From: Embleya scabrispora
Lineage (GTDB): Bacteria; Actinomycetota; Actinomycetes; Streptomycetales; Streptomycetaceae
Assembly (NCBI RefSeq): GCF_002024165.1
Contig: NZ_MWQN01000001.1
Span: forward strand, 6,262,001 to 6,326,000
Reading direction: 5' to 3'
Length of the DNA stretch: 64,000 nt
Made by a program: the position numbers and the translations under genes. The notes below the pieces were generated by a model. The model was not told the origin of the DNA. It ran no database searches and was given only the letters and a program-made list of their open reading frames with translations. Positions 8,964-17,177 of this stretch are shown here, in pieces; position 1 is the first letter of the stretch, and each line of letters opens with the position of its first letter.

Positions 8964-9809
8964 ATGACGACCGTCACGCCACCGGAACTCACGGTACAGG
9001 CAACCATCTCCACCACGTTCCGCGCCGAAGTGATGCTCGTGACCCCCAAGGTCGCCAAAGCCATCCTCGACAGGCAGAACACGCACAACCGCAACCTCAG
9101 CGACCGCACCGTCGCCGACTACATGCGCGACATGCTCACGGACAACTGGCCTCTCAACGGCGAAGCCGCCAAGTTCGCCTACGACGGCACCTGCCTCGAC
9201 GGACAACACCGCTTCGCCGCCGTTTCCCTCTCCGGCGTGAGCGTGCCGATGCTCATCGTCACCGGCCTTCCCTTGAAGGTGCAGGAAACCATGGACACCG
9301 GCAAGCGCCGCTCCATGGCCGATGTCCTCACCCTGCGCGGCGAATCGAGCACGCACTCCCTCGCGGCCATCGTCAAACGCGTGTGGATGTGGGAAGGCGG
9401 CAACTACAAGTTCCACGGCGCCGGCAAACCCACCGTCGCCGAATGCACCGAACTCCTCCAGCGCAAACCTGAACTCCGCCGCTCCGCCGAAATCAGCGCT
9501 CGCGTCGGCCGTAGCTTCCGCTACCTGCCGCCCGCACCCGTCGGCCTCGCCCACCACCTGTTCTCGACCATCTCGCCCGAGGAAGCCCCCGAGTTCTTCG
9601 CACGCCTCGGCGACGGCGCCAGCCTCCCCATCCACCACCCCATCCTCACCCTCCGCACCCGCGCCATGAAAGACGTCGCCGGCGGCTTCCGCATCCCCGA
9701 ACCCCGCGCCATGGCCTACCTCATCCGCACATGGAACGCCGTCCGAGAGGGCCGCAGCATGTCCCGCATCATCCACGACCACGAAGACGCCATGCCCATG
9801 CCCAGGTAA
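8964..9809 (+). CDS. ParB/Srx-fold nuclease-like protein
   Basis: 281 aa, after a 94-base gap. The segment NRNLSDRTVADYMRDM, then NWPLNGEAAKFA and CLDGQHRFAAV near residue 79 matches the phage ParB-like nuclease family, in which G-x-H-R-type residues form a nucleotide-binding or nuclease site. A helical C-terminal half follows. It probably acts on DNA in replication or host takeover rather than partitioning, because no ParA is nearby. Confidence 0.65.
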   Translation: MTTVTPPELTVQATISTTFRAEVMLVTPKVAKAILDRQNTHNRNLSDRTVADYMRDMLTDNWPLNGEAAKFAYDGTCLDGQHRFAAVSLSGVSVPMLIVTGLPLKVQETMDTGKRRSMADVLTLRGESSTHSLAAIVKRVWMWEGGNYKFHGAGKPTVAECTELLQRKPELRRSAEISARVGRSFRYLPPAPVGLAHHLFSTISPEEAPEFFARLGDGASLPIHHPILTLRTRAMKDVAGGFRIPEPRAMAYLIRTWNAVREGRSMSRIIHDHEDAMPMPR

Positions 9810-9843
9810 CCCCGCCACCGCCCACACCACCCCGGGAAACCCG

Positions 9844-10266
9844 ATGACCGACGCCGCCACCCTGGTCATGACCGCCCTCGAACACGCCTACAACCAGGAC
9901 ACGGACCGCGCCCTCGCCACCCTCCAGACCCTGGCCGAGGAACACGGAGACGCGGCCCTGTTCGGCGCCCCAGCCGCCTTCGCCGTCGTCGCCGTCCACG
10001 TACTCGAACGCCTTCACCCCCTCGCCCCCGGCGAGATGTGGGCAATCGGCTCCCTCGTCCGCGACATCGAAACCGCCAACCCCGCCAGCGTGTTCGCCGC
10101 CCGCTACGTCGTAGCCACCGCCAACCGCCAGGCGGACCACGCCCTTGCCCTCCTGCGCGCCGAAGCAAGCCACCCCGACGACGACCGCTTTCCACGCGCA
10201 GTCCTCGCCACCCTCGGCCTCGCCGCATCCCTCATGCGCGCCGTCCTCCCGAAAGACGCCCAATGA
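9844..10266 (+). CDS. Helical hypothetical protein (140 aa)
   Basis: ATG start after a short gap. The sequence is all-helical with repeated Ala/Leu/Glu segments suggesting a small TPR-like bundle (ALEHAYNQDTDRALATLQTL, then a second similar segment near residue 75). It ends with an overlap to the next ATG. Function unknown. Confidence 0.6.
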   Translation: MTDAATLVMTALEHAYNQDTDRALATLQTLAEEHGDAALFGAPAAFAVVAVHVLERLHPLAPGEMWAIGSLVRDIETANPASVFAARYVVATANRQADHALALLRAEASHPDDDRFPRAVLATLGLAASLMRAVLPKDAQ

Positions 10267-11060
10267 ACCAACACGACGAACGCTCAGCCATCGCCGACAC
10301 CCTCGAGACCATCTCCGACGCCCTCGCCGCCGCCGGCCACCACCGCGAGGCAGACGAACTCCACGCCCTCGCCCACGACCTCCGCACCCCACACCGCGGC
10401 GAATGGGAAGCCGTCTTCGACCACGACGACGGCCGATACCTCCACCTCGGCTACGGACCCGACGAACCCACCGTCCAGGCCCGCGCCACCGCCTGGGCCC
10501 TGAGCTTCGGCGGACGCCTCGACTGGCACGACCCCTGGCCCGACGGCACCCGCCAAGCCGACTTCATCGCCCCCGACCAGGACCCCGGCACCGGCATCGA
10601 AGTCCGCCCCTCCAGCCGCCATGACCGGCAACGCCGCTTCAACGAACACCAACGCGAAGTCGTCATCCGACTCCGAGACGAACGCGACGAAGTCCTCATG
10701 CGGCTCGGCCGCATCGGCAACGGCCACGGCAAACACGTCACCGAACACGGCACGACCTCCGGCTACTGCCACGAATGCGGCCACCCCTGGCCCTGCCCCA
10801 CCAACACGTGGGCCACCACCAAACGAGACCTCGACCTCTGCTGGGACCCCTTCGACGACGAACCCCCGGCCCCCCAGCCCGAACCCGACGAGTACGTCGT
10901 CACCGTCCAGCGCATCGACGGCTACTGGGTCGGCTCCATCGCCGCCCTCGGACTCGCCGTCCAGGTCGACCACCACGACGACGTCGACCGGACCCTCCGC
11001 GAAGCCCTCGACCAAGACGGCCGCAACGCTGCCGCAGCGTTCTCCGTCACGTACAGCTGA
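10263..11060 (+). CDS. Hypothetical protein with Cys motif and HicB-like C-terminal domain
   Basis: 265 aa, ATG coupled to the upstream stop. A helical N-terminus and central coil are followed by a YCHECGHPWPC motif near residue 165. The last 60 residues (EYVVTVQRIDGYWVGSIAAL ... TLREALDQ) resemble the HicB/UPF0150 fold, in which a beta hairpin with G-x-W-V precedes the REAL helix. No HicA gene adjoins. It could be a nucleic-acid-associated adaptor; the assignment is tentative. Confidence 0.55.
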   Translation: MNQHDERSAIADTLETISDALAAAGHHREADELHALAHDLRTPHRGEWEAVFDHDDGRYLHLGYGPDEPTVQARATAWALSFGGRLDWHDPWPDGTRQADFIAPDQDPGTGIEVRPSSRHDRQRRFNEHQREVVIRLRDERDEVLMRLGRIGNGHGKHVTEHGTTSGYCHECGHPWPCPTNTWATTKRDLDLCWDPFDDEPPAPQPEPDEYVVTVQRIDGYWVGSIAALGLAVQVDHHDDVDRTLREALDQDGRNAAAAFSVTYS

Positions 11061-11095
11061 CGTCGAACCAACTTCCGGACAGGACAACCCCATCG

Positions 11096-11479
11096 GTGAA
11101 CGACAACGACCGGAACCTCGAAAACGTGAGGCTCGTCGCCGTCGACGGAACCGAAGCCCTCGGCTTCGTCATCATCCGACCCGGCACCAGCGGACCCGGA
11201 TCCGTGTCCCTCGAAGCCGGAGCCACCGGCCTCAGCAAGGGCGAAGGCGCCTACATCCTCCGCCGCGTCGCGGACCTGTGGGACGGCGAAGAAACCGCCG
11301 TAGGGAGACCGACCGGGTAAGACGTCGACCCCAATGCCCGATTCGACGCCATCGCACGCCTTGCGAACGCCCTCGAGGACTACCTCCCCGGCGACACCTG
11401 GCACCTCGCCAACGGCATCAAGCGGATCGCCGAAGGCACCGCAACGCCGACGGAAATCAGCACCGAACTCCCGAACTGA
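11096..11479 (+). pseudogene. Small gene split by in-frame TAA (11318-11320)
   Basis: A GTG start gives a 74-aa product ending at TAA 11318-11320. The same frame stays open and protein-like for another 52 codons to TGA 11477-11479 (DVDPNARFDAIARLANALED and onward), with high G/C third positions and no start codon of its own. The simplest reading is one gene of about 127 codons interrupted by a nonsense mutation. Readthrough, or a sequencing change at the stop, is possible. The first half looks like a beta-rich small domain. Function unknown. Confidence 0.45.
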
Positions 11480-11508
11480 CCGACAGCACCGGCCGAGAGA
11501 CCCACACA

Positions 11509-12813
11509 ATGAGCCTCACGTTCACCGACATCTTCTGCGGCGCCGGCGGCAGCAGCACCGGCCTGGTCGCCGCTGGCATGGAACTCAAACTCGCCGCGAA
11601 CCACTGGGCCAAGGCGATCGAAACCCATGCCGCCAACCACCCGAACGCCGAGCACGTCTGCGCCGACATCAACAACTACGACATGCGCCGACTCCCCACG
11701 ACCCGCGTCCTGTGGGGCTCGCCGATCTGCACCGAATCCACCCCCGCCGGAGGCAAGAAACGCCCACCGACCCGCGGCCAACTCGCCCTTCTCAAACACG
11801 GACCCGTCGCCGACGCCGCATGGGAACGCACCCGCGCCACCGCCTATGACATCATCCGCGCCACCGAAGTCCACCGCTACGACGCCGTCCTGTGCGAGAA
11901 CGTCGTCGAGTTCGCCACCGACTGGGAACTCTTCGGCTGGTGGCGCAATGGGATGGAACTCCTCGGCTACAACTCACAGATCACCTCCGTCTCCTCCGCC
12001 CACATCGGAGGCCCTGGCAACCTGCACGCCCCACAATGGCGCGACAGGATCTACATCGTCTTCACCCGCGCCGGGATCCCACTACCCGACCTGCGCCCCA
12101 CCCCACTCGCCCGCTGCAAGCAATGCGACCAGGACATCCCCGCCGTACAGTCCTGGCGCAACGGCCGCACCATCGGCAAGTACAAGCAGCAGTACGACTA
12201 CCGATGCCCCAACACCGCGTGCGGGCACGCCTTCGTCGAGCCGTACATCCGCCCCGCCGCCGACATCATCGACTGGACCAACCGCGGCCGCCGGATCGGC
12301 GACCGGCGCCGGCCGCTGGTGGAGAACACCCTCGCCCGCATCCGAGCGGGCCTCGCCGCGCACTCGACCACCGACGAAGGACTCCTCGTGCCCTGCGGCG
12401 GCGGATGGAACGACTCACCGACCTCGACCGCGGACCCCATGCGCACCCGCATGGCCAACCCGAAAGGCTTCGAGGCCCTGTTCGCCCCACCGAACATCCA
12501 ACCCCGGCGCAGCACCCCACCACGCAACCACGGCCTGGTGATTCCCTACCGCAAGGCCCTCCCCAAAACCACCGCGGAACCAATTCACACCATCAGCACC
12601 GTGGACTCCGCAGCCCTGGTCCAAGGCGGCCCGCAACTCGAAGACTGCTACTTCCGGATGGTCCAGCCGCGCGAACAACTCCTCGCCCAACGGTTCCCCG
12701 CGGACTACATCGTCCACGGCAACCAAGGCGAACAAACCATGCAGGCCGGCAACGCCGTCTCCGCCAACGTCGCCCAATGGATCGGCCAGCGCGTAGCCGC
12801 AGTCCTCGCGTAA
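11509..12813 (+). CDS. C5-cytosine DNA methyltransferase
   Basis: 434 aa. Motif I FTDIFCGAGGSSTGL lies at the N-terminus; the catalytic loop near residue 71 reads SPICTES (Cys present, with PIC instead of the usual PCQ); motif VI ENVVEF is near 130; motif VIII QWRDRIYIV is near 176; and GNAVSANVAQWIG (motif X) is near 414. The recognition region contains CxxC ... CPNTACGH, a likely zinc ribbon. The protein should methylate cytosine at position 5, probably shielding element DNA from restriction. No cognate nuclease lies next to it. Confidence 0.9.
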   Translation: MSLTFTDIFCGAGGSSTGLVAAGMELKLAANHWAKAIETHAANHPNAEHVCADINNYDMRRLPTTRVLWGSPICTESTPAGGKKRPPTRGQLALLKHGPVADAAWERTRATAYDIIRATEVHRYDAVLCENVVEFATDWELFGWWRNGMELLGYNSQITSVSSAHIGGPGNLHAPQWRDRIYIVFTRAGIPLPDLRPTPLARCKQCDQDIPAVQSWRNGRTIGKYKQQYDYRCPNTACGHAFVEPYIRPAADIIDWTNRGRRIGDRRRPLVENTLARIRAGLAAHSTTDEGLLVPCGGGWNDSPTSTADPMRTRMANPKGFEALFAPPNIQPRRSTPPRNHGLVIPYRKALPKTTAEPIHTISTVDSAALVQGGPQLEDCYFRMVQPREQLLAQRFPADYIVHGNQGEQTMQAGNAVSANVAQWIGQRVAAVLA

Positions 12814-12853
12814 CCCCAGCAGCCAACCCGGCCTACAACACCCAGGACACGAC

Positions 12854-13264
12854 ATGACCACGCACTACACCGACGACGACCTCTACCGCGAAGCCGCGCG
12901 ACAACACCACAAAGCCACCCAGGACCCCGACTACGTCGGCATCGGCGAACAAATGGCCGACGAGAAGGTCGGCGACACCGACACCACATGGGACGAACTC
13001 GACGAGGAGGAATTCGACCTCGCCCGCACCGGAATCGACGAACTCCTCCACGACGCGGCCGACATGTCCCGCTGGGCCATCGACGCCGGCGCCGACCACC
13101 TCGAACCCCACGAACGCACCCTCGCCTACACGGCCAAGGACGGGCGGCCCCTCATCCGCATCCACTTCGCGTTCGCCGACGAGATCCCCGAGAAGAACCG
13201 CGAAGGCTGCATCGAGGCGTTCACCAACCACCTCCAAATGCTCGCCAGGGTGACGCTCGGATGA
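12854..13264 (+). CDS. Hypothetical protein, paralogue of the 18567 gene (136 aa)
   Basis: ATG start 40 bases after the methyltransferase. An acidic N-terminus is followed by an alpha/beta domain ending in RIHFAFADEIPEKNREGC. The protein from 18567 carries a matching segment (RLHFAFEADMPEDARRALIV) and a similar upstream TxDDL-type helix, so the two share a domain. Function unknown. It faces the leftward GIY-YIG gene tail to tail. Confidence 0.65.
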   Translation: MTTHYTDDDLYREAARQHHKATQDPDYVGIGEQMADEKVGDTDTTWDELDEEEFDLARTGIDELLHDAADMSRWAIDAGADHLEPHERTLAYTAKDGRPLIRIHFAFADEIPEKNREGCIEAFTNHLQMLARVTLG

Positions 13265-13272
13265 GTGGGGGA

Positions 13273-13719
13273 TCAGCCCTGCGCCTCGAGGGCGGCCTTG
13301 GCGCGCTCGTACCACTCCACAGGCACGACGACAGCCACCCGCTTCCTGGCTCTGCTCGCGTCGACGACGAACTTCGGGAGATGGCCGTGGACTTCCTCCA
13401 GCGCCGTGGGCAGTACCTTGCGAAGTTGACCGACGAGGAGTTCGTCCCTGTCGAGAGTCCTCGGACGTGGCGCCCAGGGCGAGCCGATGACGTTGTGTCG
13501 AGAGCGCTCGACGCGTATGGCGCGCAGCTCTGCGGCGAGCGCGGAGGGGCGATTGTCGAACCACACCACCGAGCCCGACGCGACCTGCGGCCACCACGGC
13601 TTTTGGCGCGCATGCACGGTCAGCCGCGCGTAGGGGTTGATACCGATCCCGACGTACAGGAGCGCACCTTTCGCGTCGTACAGGCGGTACATCGCGGTTG
13701 GCTCGTTTTCAAGCCACAT
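13273..13719 (-). CDS. GIY-YIG nuclease-like protein with C-terminal Phd-like domain
   Basis: 148 aa. The N-terminal MYRLYDAKGALLYVGIG is a GIY-YIG strand pair, followed by the R and H of the second motif (ARLTVHARQKPWW) and a WFDNRPSALAAE helix carrying the metal-binding Glu. The last 50 residues (QLRKVLPTALEEVHGHLPKF ... RKRVAVVVPVEWYERA) resemble the Phd/YefM antitoxin fold and align with the small protein encoded just upstream. SD GGAGGG lies about 6 bases before the ATG at 13719. It forms a two-gene leftward module with the antitoxin-like gene. Confidence 0.75.
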   Translation of the reverse strand: MWLENEPTAMYRLYDAKGALLYVGIGINPYARLTVHARQKPWWPQVASGSVVWFDNRPSALAAELRAIRVERSRHNVIGSPWAPRPRTLDRDELLVGQLRKVLPTALEEVHGHLPKFVVDASRARKRVAVVVPVEWYERAKAALEAQG

Positions 13720-13734
13720 CTGAACCCTCCGGGG

Positions 13735-13932
13735 TTACACCGAGGAGGAGTCCCCCCGGTTTCTCTGGACCTCGATTGCCTCGGCATCTGGCACGGGAAC
13801 GATCGCGGCCACTCGCCTGCCTCGGCTGGTGACGTAGGTGATCTGGCCGCGGATGGCCGTCTCGTTCAGAACGTCGGACAGCGTGGTGCGCAGTTCGCGG
13901 ACGCCGATTTCGGAGCTTGTGTTCGCAGGCAT
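13735..13932 (-). CDS. Phd/YefM-like antitoxin
   Basis: 65 aa from the ATG at 13932 (a GTG at 13938 is an alternative start). EIGVRELRTTLSDVLNETAI followed by ITYVTSRGRRVAAIVPV matches the N-terminal DNA-binding domain of Phd/YefM antitoxins. It lies 15 bases upstream of the GIY-YIG gene on the same strand, in antitoxin-first order. A 16-bp palindrome in front of the start fits autoregulation. No SD is obvious, so the mRNA may be leaderless. Confidence 0.7.
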   Translation of the reverse strand: MPANTSSEIGVRELRTTLSDVLNETAIRGQITYVTSRGRRVAAIVPVPDAEAIEVQRNRGDSSSV

Positions 13933-13949
13933 ACGCACATGCTAGCTGC

Positions 13950-13965
13950 GGTACGCTAGCGTACC
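13950..13965. promoter_or_regulatory. Perfect 16-bp palindrome, likely operator
   Basis: GGTACGCTAGCGTACC is perfectly self-complementary. It lies between the divergent Phd-like gene (start 13932, leftward) and the initiator-like gene (start 14057, rightward), flanked by a second GCTAGC at 13941-13946 and a GTGTACAC core at 13969-13976. Phd-type antitoxins bind such palindromes to repress their own operon, and binding here could also affect the replication operon. Inferred from sequence only. Confidence 0.55.
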
Positions 13966-14056
13966 TTGGTGTACACAAGGGTTGTGGCGGAGACGGACTC
14001 CGCCCTCTGAGCGCACCCGTTCCCCATCTCCATGCACGGCAGAACGGACCATCTCC

Positions 14057-15043
14057 ATGGCACGTACTCACGCTCGCTTCTACACGACCATCTGGCGCGA
14101 TGCGGATTTCCGCCGGTTGCCGGGTTCGGCGCAGCGCATGTACTTCTTCCTGGCGTCTCAGCCGAATCTGACGCACGCGGGTGTGTTGCCGTTGACGTTG
14201 GCGCGTTGGGCGGCCTGTTCGGTGGACGGGTCGGAGCAGGAGCTGCTTGCGGATCTGGAGTTGCTGCACGAGCGCCGGTTCGTGGTGTTGGACCGGGCGA
14301 CGGAGGAGGTGATGATCCGGACGTTCGTCGTGGGCGACAAGGTGTACAAGATGCCGCGCGTGATGGGGTCGATGGTGGCTTCGGCGCAGCAGATCGAGTC
14401 GCCTGTGCTGCGCCGGACGCTGTTGGATGAGGTCGCGCGGATTCCGCTGGACGAGTTGAGTACGGAGCCGACGAAGAAGGCTCCTCACCTGTCGATTCGC
14501 GTCCAGGTGGAGGGGTTGATCGCGGAGCTGCGGGAGTCGTTCGGCGAGCCGGTCGCTTCGGCGGGTGTCGTCGACGGGGTGCCGCCGATGGATCCGGAGC
14601 CGCCCGGGGTGGATGCGCCGGTTCTCGATGCGGCTTTGGATCTGCGGTACCCGATTGCGCCTTCGGTTGCGGGTGTTCCGGATTGGCTTGCCCCGTTGGC
14701 TGGTGCGATGGCGCAGGCCGGGATCGGCGTCCCTTGGAGTTTCAAGGAGGGCGACTCCGAGCTGCTGCGTGCGGATGTCGAACGCGTGGGCCTGCGGGCG
14801 ATGTTCACGGAGGCGGTGGAGGCGTTCGCCGCCGCCGGCGACAAGCCGTTCTCCAGTCGCTGGTTCTACCCGCGGTGGCACGCCCTTCAGGTGGCTTCCG
14901 TAGTCCAGATGGGTTCCCGGCGTTCCAACAGCCGCCAGGCGCAGACGGATGACCAATACGAGCAGTCGCGTCGGGACGCGGAGGAGCGTCGTGCGGCGCG
15001 CTTGGCGGCGGAGGCGGGGGCACGGGCAAGGGGTGGTGGGTGA
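14057..15043 (+). CDS. Replication initiator-like protein (phage replisome-organiser type)
   Basis: 328 aa. The N-terminus (FYTTIWRDADFRRLPGSAQR followed by a YFFLASQP helix) and the next 70 residues look like the winged-helix N-terminal domain of phage replisome organisers. A variable linker follows, then a helical C-terminal domain ending in a basic Arg-rich tail. The downstream gene looks like a helicase loader, which supports a replication role. The ATG at 14057 was chosen because conserved-looking sequence starts there. Confidence 0.55.
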   Translation: MARTHARFYTTIWRDADFRRLPGSAQRMYFFLASQPNLTHAGVLPLTLARWAACSVDGSEQELLADLELLHERRFVVLDRATEEVMIRTFVVGDKVYKMPRVMGSMVASAQQIESPVLRRTLLDEVARIPLDELSTEPTKKAPHLSIRVQVEGLIAELRESFGEPVASAGVVDGVPPMDPEPPGVDAPVLDAALDLRYPIAPSVAGVPDWLAPLAGAMAQAGIGVPWSFKEGDSELLRADVERVGLRAMFTEAVEAFAAAGDKPFSSRWFYPRWHALQVASVVQMGSRRSNSRQAQTDDQYEQSRRDAEERRAARLAAEAGARARGGG

Positions 15044-15717
15044 TGGACGAGGTGGAGGCGGTGGATTTGGTGCGGTGGGTGCAGGCGTTGTGTCCGCAGC
15101 AGCACATCGACCGGTTGACGGGCGAGGCGTGGTTCGAGGTGTTGGAGCCGTTCGATTTCGAGGAGTGCAAGGCTGCGGCGACCGTGTGCGCTCGCGAGAA
15201 GCCGTTTGTGGCGCCGGCGGAGATCATCGCCGAGGTTCGGCGGGTGCATGCTGAGCGGTTGGCGTCGTTGGTGTTGTATGAGCCGGCGCCGGGCGAGGAC
15301 GTTGAGGGGTATCTCGAGCGGCTTCGGGCGCAGATCGCCGCGGTGGCGTCCGGGCGCAGTGTGCCGGAGATTGCGCGGGCGTCGGGTCCGCGGCTGCAAC
15401 TCGTGTCCGGTGGGGCAGGGCTTCGTGCGTTGCCTCCGGAAGTCGAGGCGGTGGTCGGGGGGTTGCGGCATCCGGCGCGGAGTGTGCGGTGTCCGTTGTG
15501 TGGCGCGCGCGAGGGGTTCTCGTGCCACTACTCGGATCGTCGCGTCGTGCCCACAGGGGCGCACGCGGAGCGGGTGGCGGTGTGGGCGGTGCAGCGGGTT
15601 GTGTGCCCGGCCTGCTCGGCGGTGCCGGGTACTCCGTGCCGGAGGTCGCCGGACGAGTCGTTGCGGCAGCCGGCGCATTCGGAGCGGGTGCAGGTGGCGG
15701 AGCGGGAGGCGGCGTGA
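15043..15717 (+). CDS. Helicase-loader-like protein with two C-terminal zinc fingers
   Basis: 224 aa from the ATG at 15043 (a GTG at 15040 is an alternative). Residues 5-65 (ALCPQQHIDRLTGEAWFEVL, then PFVAPAEIIAEVRRVHAERL) resemble phage helicase loaders of the G39P type. The C-terminus carries two repeats of CPxC ... C ... H-xx-RV (CPLCGAREGFSCHYSDRR with GAHAERV; CPACSAVPGTPCRRSPDESL with AHSERV), a zinc motif common in actinobacterial phage and plasmid proteins. Adjacent to the initiator-like gene with overlapping stop and start. Confidence 0.6.
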   Translation: MDEVEAVDLVRWVQALCPQQHIDRLTGEAWFEVLEPFDFEECKAAATVCAREKPFVAPAEIIAEVRRVHAERLASLVLYEPAPGEDVEGYLERLRAQIAAVASGRSVPEIARASGPRLQLVSGGAGLRALPPEVEAVVGGLRHPARSVRCPLCGAREGFSCHYSDRRVVPTGAHAERVAVWAVQRVVCPACSAVPGTPCRRSPDESLRQPAHSERVQVAEREAA

Positions 15718-16253
15718 TGTCGAAGGTCCCGGTCGAGTCGCTGATTCCGTTGGCCGCGCGGCTGATTGTGTTGGTGCACGGCGAGGGCGGCCGGTCCGAC
15801 ATAGGGGAGTTCCTGGCCGGGCTGAGCGACGACGAGCGTTGGGCGTTGCTCGTGGTCCTGGCCGCGATGGTCAATCCGGATCGGTCGCTGGGTGCGGCGC
15901 TGGGGTGGGTGGCGTGGGACGAGCGGGGTGACCCGGGGGCGCTGGGCCTGGCGGACACGCGGACGATCCGGGACGTCGCGCCGGACGTCGAAGCGGAGCC
16001 GTCATGCGGCGAGTTGATCGACTCGGAGGTTCTGAGGCGGGCGCTGGTGGGGGAGTTCGTTGATGCGTCGGATTCGGAGAAGCGCGCTGTGATTGAGGCC
16101 GCAGTGCGCGAGGGGGTCGAGCCTGTGGTCGTTTCCCGCGGCCTTGGTCTCGGTCTCAAGTGTGTGCAGAAGCAGATCGAGCGGGCCCGGGTGCGGCTCA
16201 CGAACGGAGGGACGGGTTGTGAGAACGCGGGTGTTCAGGGCGTCGCGAGCTGA
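15717..16253 (+). CDS. Hypothetical protein with C-terminal HTH-like region (178 aa)
   Basis: The ATG at 15717 shares a base with the upstream stop. The first 60 residues are hydrophobic and helical. The C-terminal part (EKRAVIEAAVREGVEPVVVS, then RGLGLGLKCVQKQIERARVR) could be a helix-turn-helix. It overlaps the next reading frame by 35 bases. Probably regulatory; not assigned to a family. Confidence 0.55.
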   Translation: MSKVPVESLIPLAARLIVLVHGEGGRSDIGEFLAGLSDDERWALLVVLAAMVNPDRSLGAALGWVAWDERGDPGALGLADTRTIRDVAPDVEAEPSCGELIDSEVLRRALVGEFVDASDSEKRAVIEAAVREGVEPVVVSRGLGLGLKCVQKQIERARVRLTNGGTGCENAGVQGVAS

Positions 16254-16695
16254 CGGTGGATGGGTGGTGACGTGTCTGGATGAGCGGTGTCGCCCGGATT
16301 CCCTCGGCTGCGAATGGGGTGGGCATGTGGTTGTGGTGGTTTCGGGTGAAGGCAGTGCGAAACGAGCGGAATCGGTGCATCGCCGCTGGTTGAGGTCCCT
16401 GCCGCGTGAGAAGCGAGTGCCCGTGATGTACGTCGTGGAGCGGTATGACGGCCGGTGGGCAGCGTTCTGCGAGGACGAGCGCTGCGCGCCGCATTGCGAG
16501 AAGGGTTCGCGACACTGCCTGGCCGTTACCCGATACAGGAGCAGCGCCAGAAGGGCCGTGGTCAGGCACCGCTGTTGGTTGCGGTCGGTGCCGCGTTTGG
16601 CTGCCCCGGAGGCGGTGCCGTGCGGGCCGGTGTGCGGCACGTGTGGTGGGCCGATCGCTGGCACGGTGGCGGGGGGTGCGGCATGTCGGTCGTGA
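16219..16695 (+). CDS. Cys-rich duplicated hypothetical protein (158 aa)
   Basis: GTG start inside the end of the previous gene. Two similar halves can be seen, each with GGWVVTCLDERC- or GRWAAFCEDERC-like segments followed by RRWLRSLP/RCWLRSVP, so the protein looks like a tandem duplication. It ends in a CGTCGG pair. Possibly zinc-binding. Function unknown. Confidence 0.55.
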   Translation: MRTRVFRASRADGGWVVTCLDERCRPDSLGCEWGGHVVVVVSGEGSAKRAESVHRRWLRSLPREKRVPVMYVVERYDGRWAAFCEDERCAPHCEKGSRHCLAVTRYRSSARRAVVRHRCWLRSVPRLAAPEAVPCGPVCGTCGGPIAGTVAGGAACRS

Positions 16696-17177
16696 TGTCT
16701 CCGTTGCTGCGCTGTGACGGGCGTGAGAGCGCGGGCGTTCGGTGTTCGTCGGAGTTGGTGGCGCCGGTGTCCGCGCGCACGGCCGAGGAGGTGCGGGCGT
16801 TCGCGTCGGCGGTGGGTTCGGGCAAGCCGGACGAGGGCCTGGACTGGTGTCCCGAGTGTCGTGGGTGGCGTGTGGATTCGCTGGCGGGTGCTTCGCGTCC
16901 CGAGGTGCGTCCGCAGGAGTTGCAAGTGTTGCGGGGGATCGCCCGCGGACTGACGAACGGTCAGATCGGTAGGGAGTTGTTCATCACCGAAGAGACGGTG
17001 AAGGGCTACCTGAAACACCTGTACAAGGCGCTCGGGGTGAAGACGCGTGCAGCTGCGGTCGGGGTGGGATTCCGGGCCGGGCTGTTGACCCTCGACGACG
17101 AGGCGATCAGGCCGATGGGCTCGAAGCGCGAAGCAGGGCAGGCGTCGGTCGACGGCAGGACTCGGAGGGATTCATGA
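16683..17177 (+). CDS. LuxR-type HTH regulator with N-terminal Cys residues
   Basis: 164 aa; the ATG at 16683 overlaps the upstream gene. Residues 75-135 form a clear LuxR/GerE HTH (RPQELQVLRGIARGLTNGQI, then GRELFITEETVKGYLKHLYK). Cys at about residues 11, 21, 56 and 59 may form a zinc site in the N-terminal part. There is no response-regulator receiver domain, so it is an orphan regulator. It is paralogous in its HTH to the protein from 28318. Confidence 0.75.
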   Translation: MSVVMSPLLRCDGRESAGVRCSSELVAPVSARTAEEVRAFASAVGSGKPDEGLDWCPECRGWRVDSLAGASRPEVRPQELQVLRGIARGLTNGQIGRELFITEETVKGYLKHLYKALGVKTRAAAVGVGFRAGLLTLDDEAIRPMGSKREAGQASVDGRTRRDS

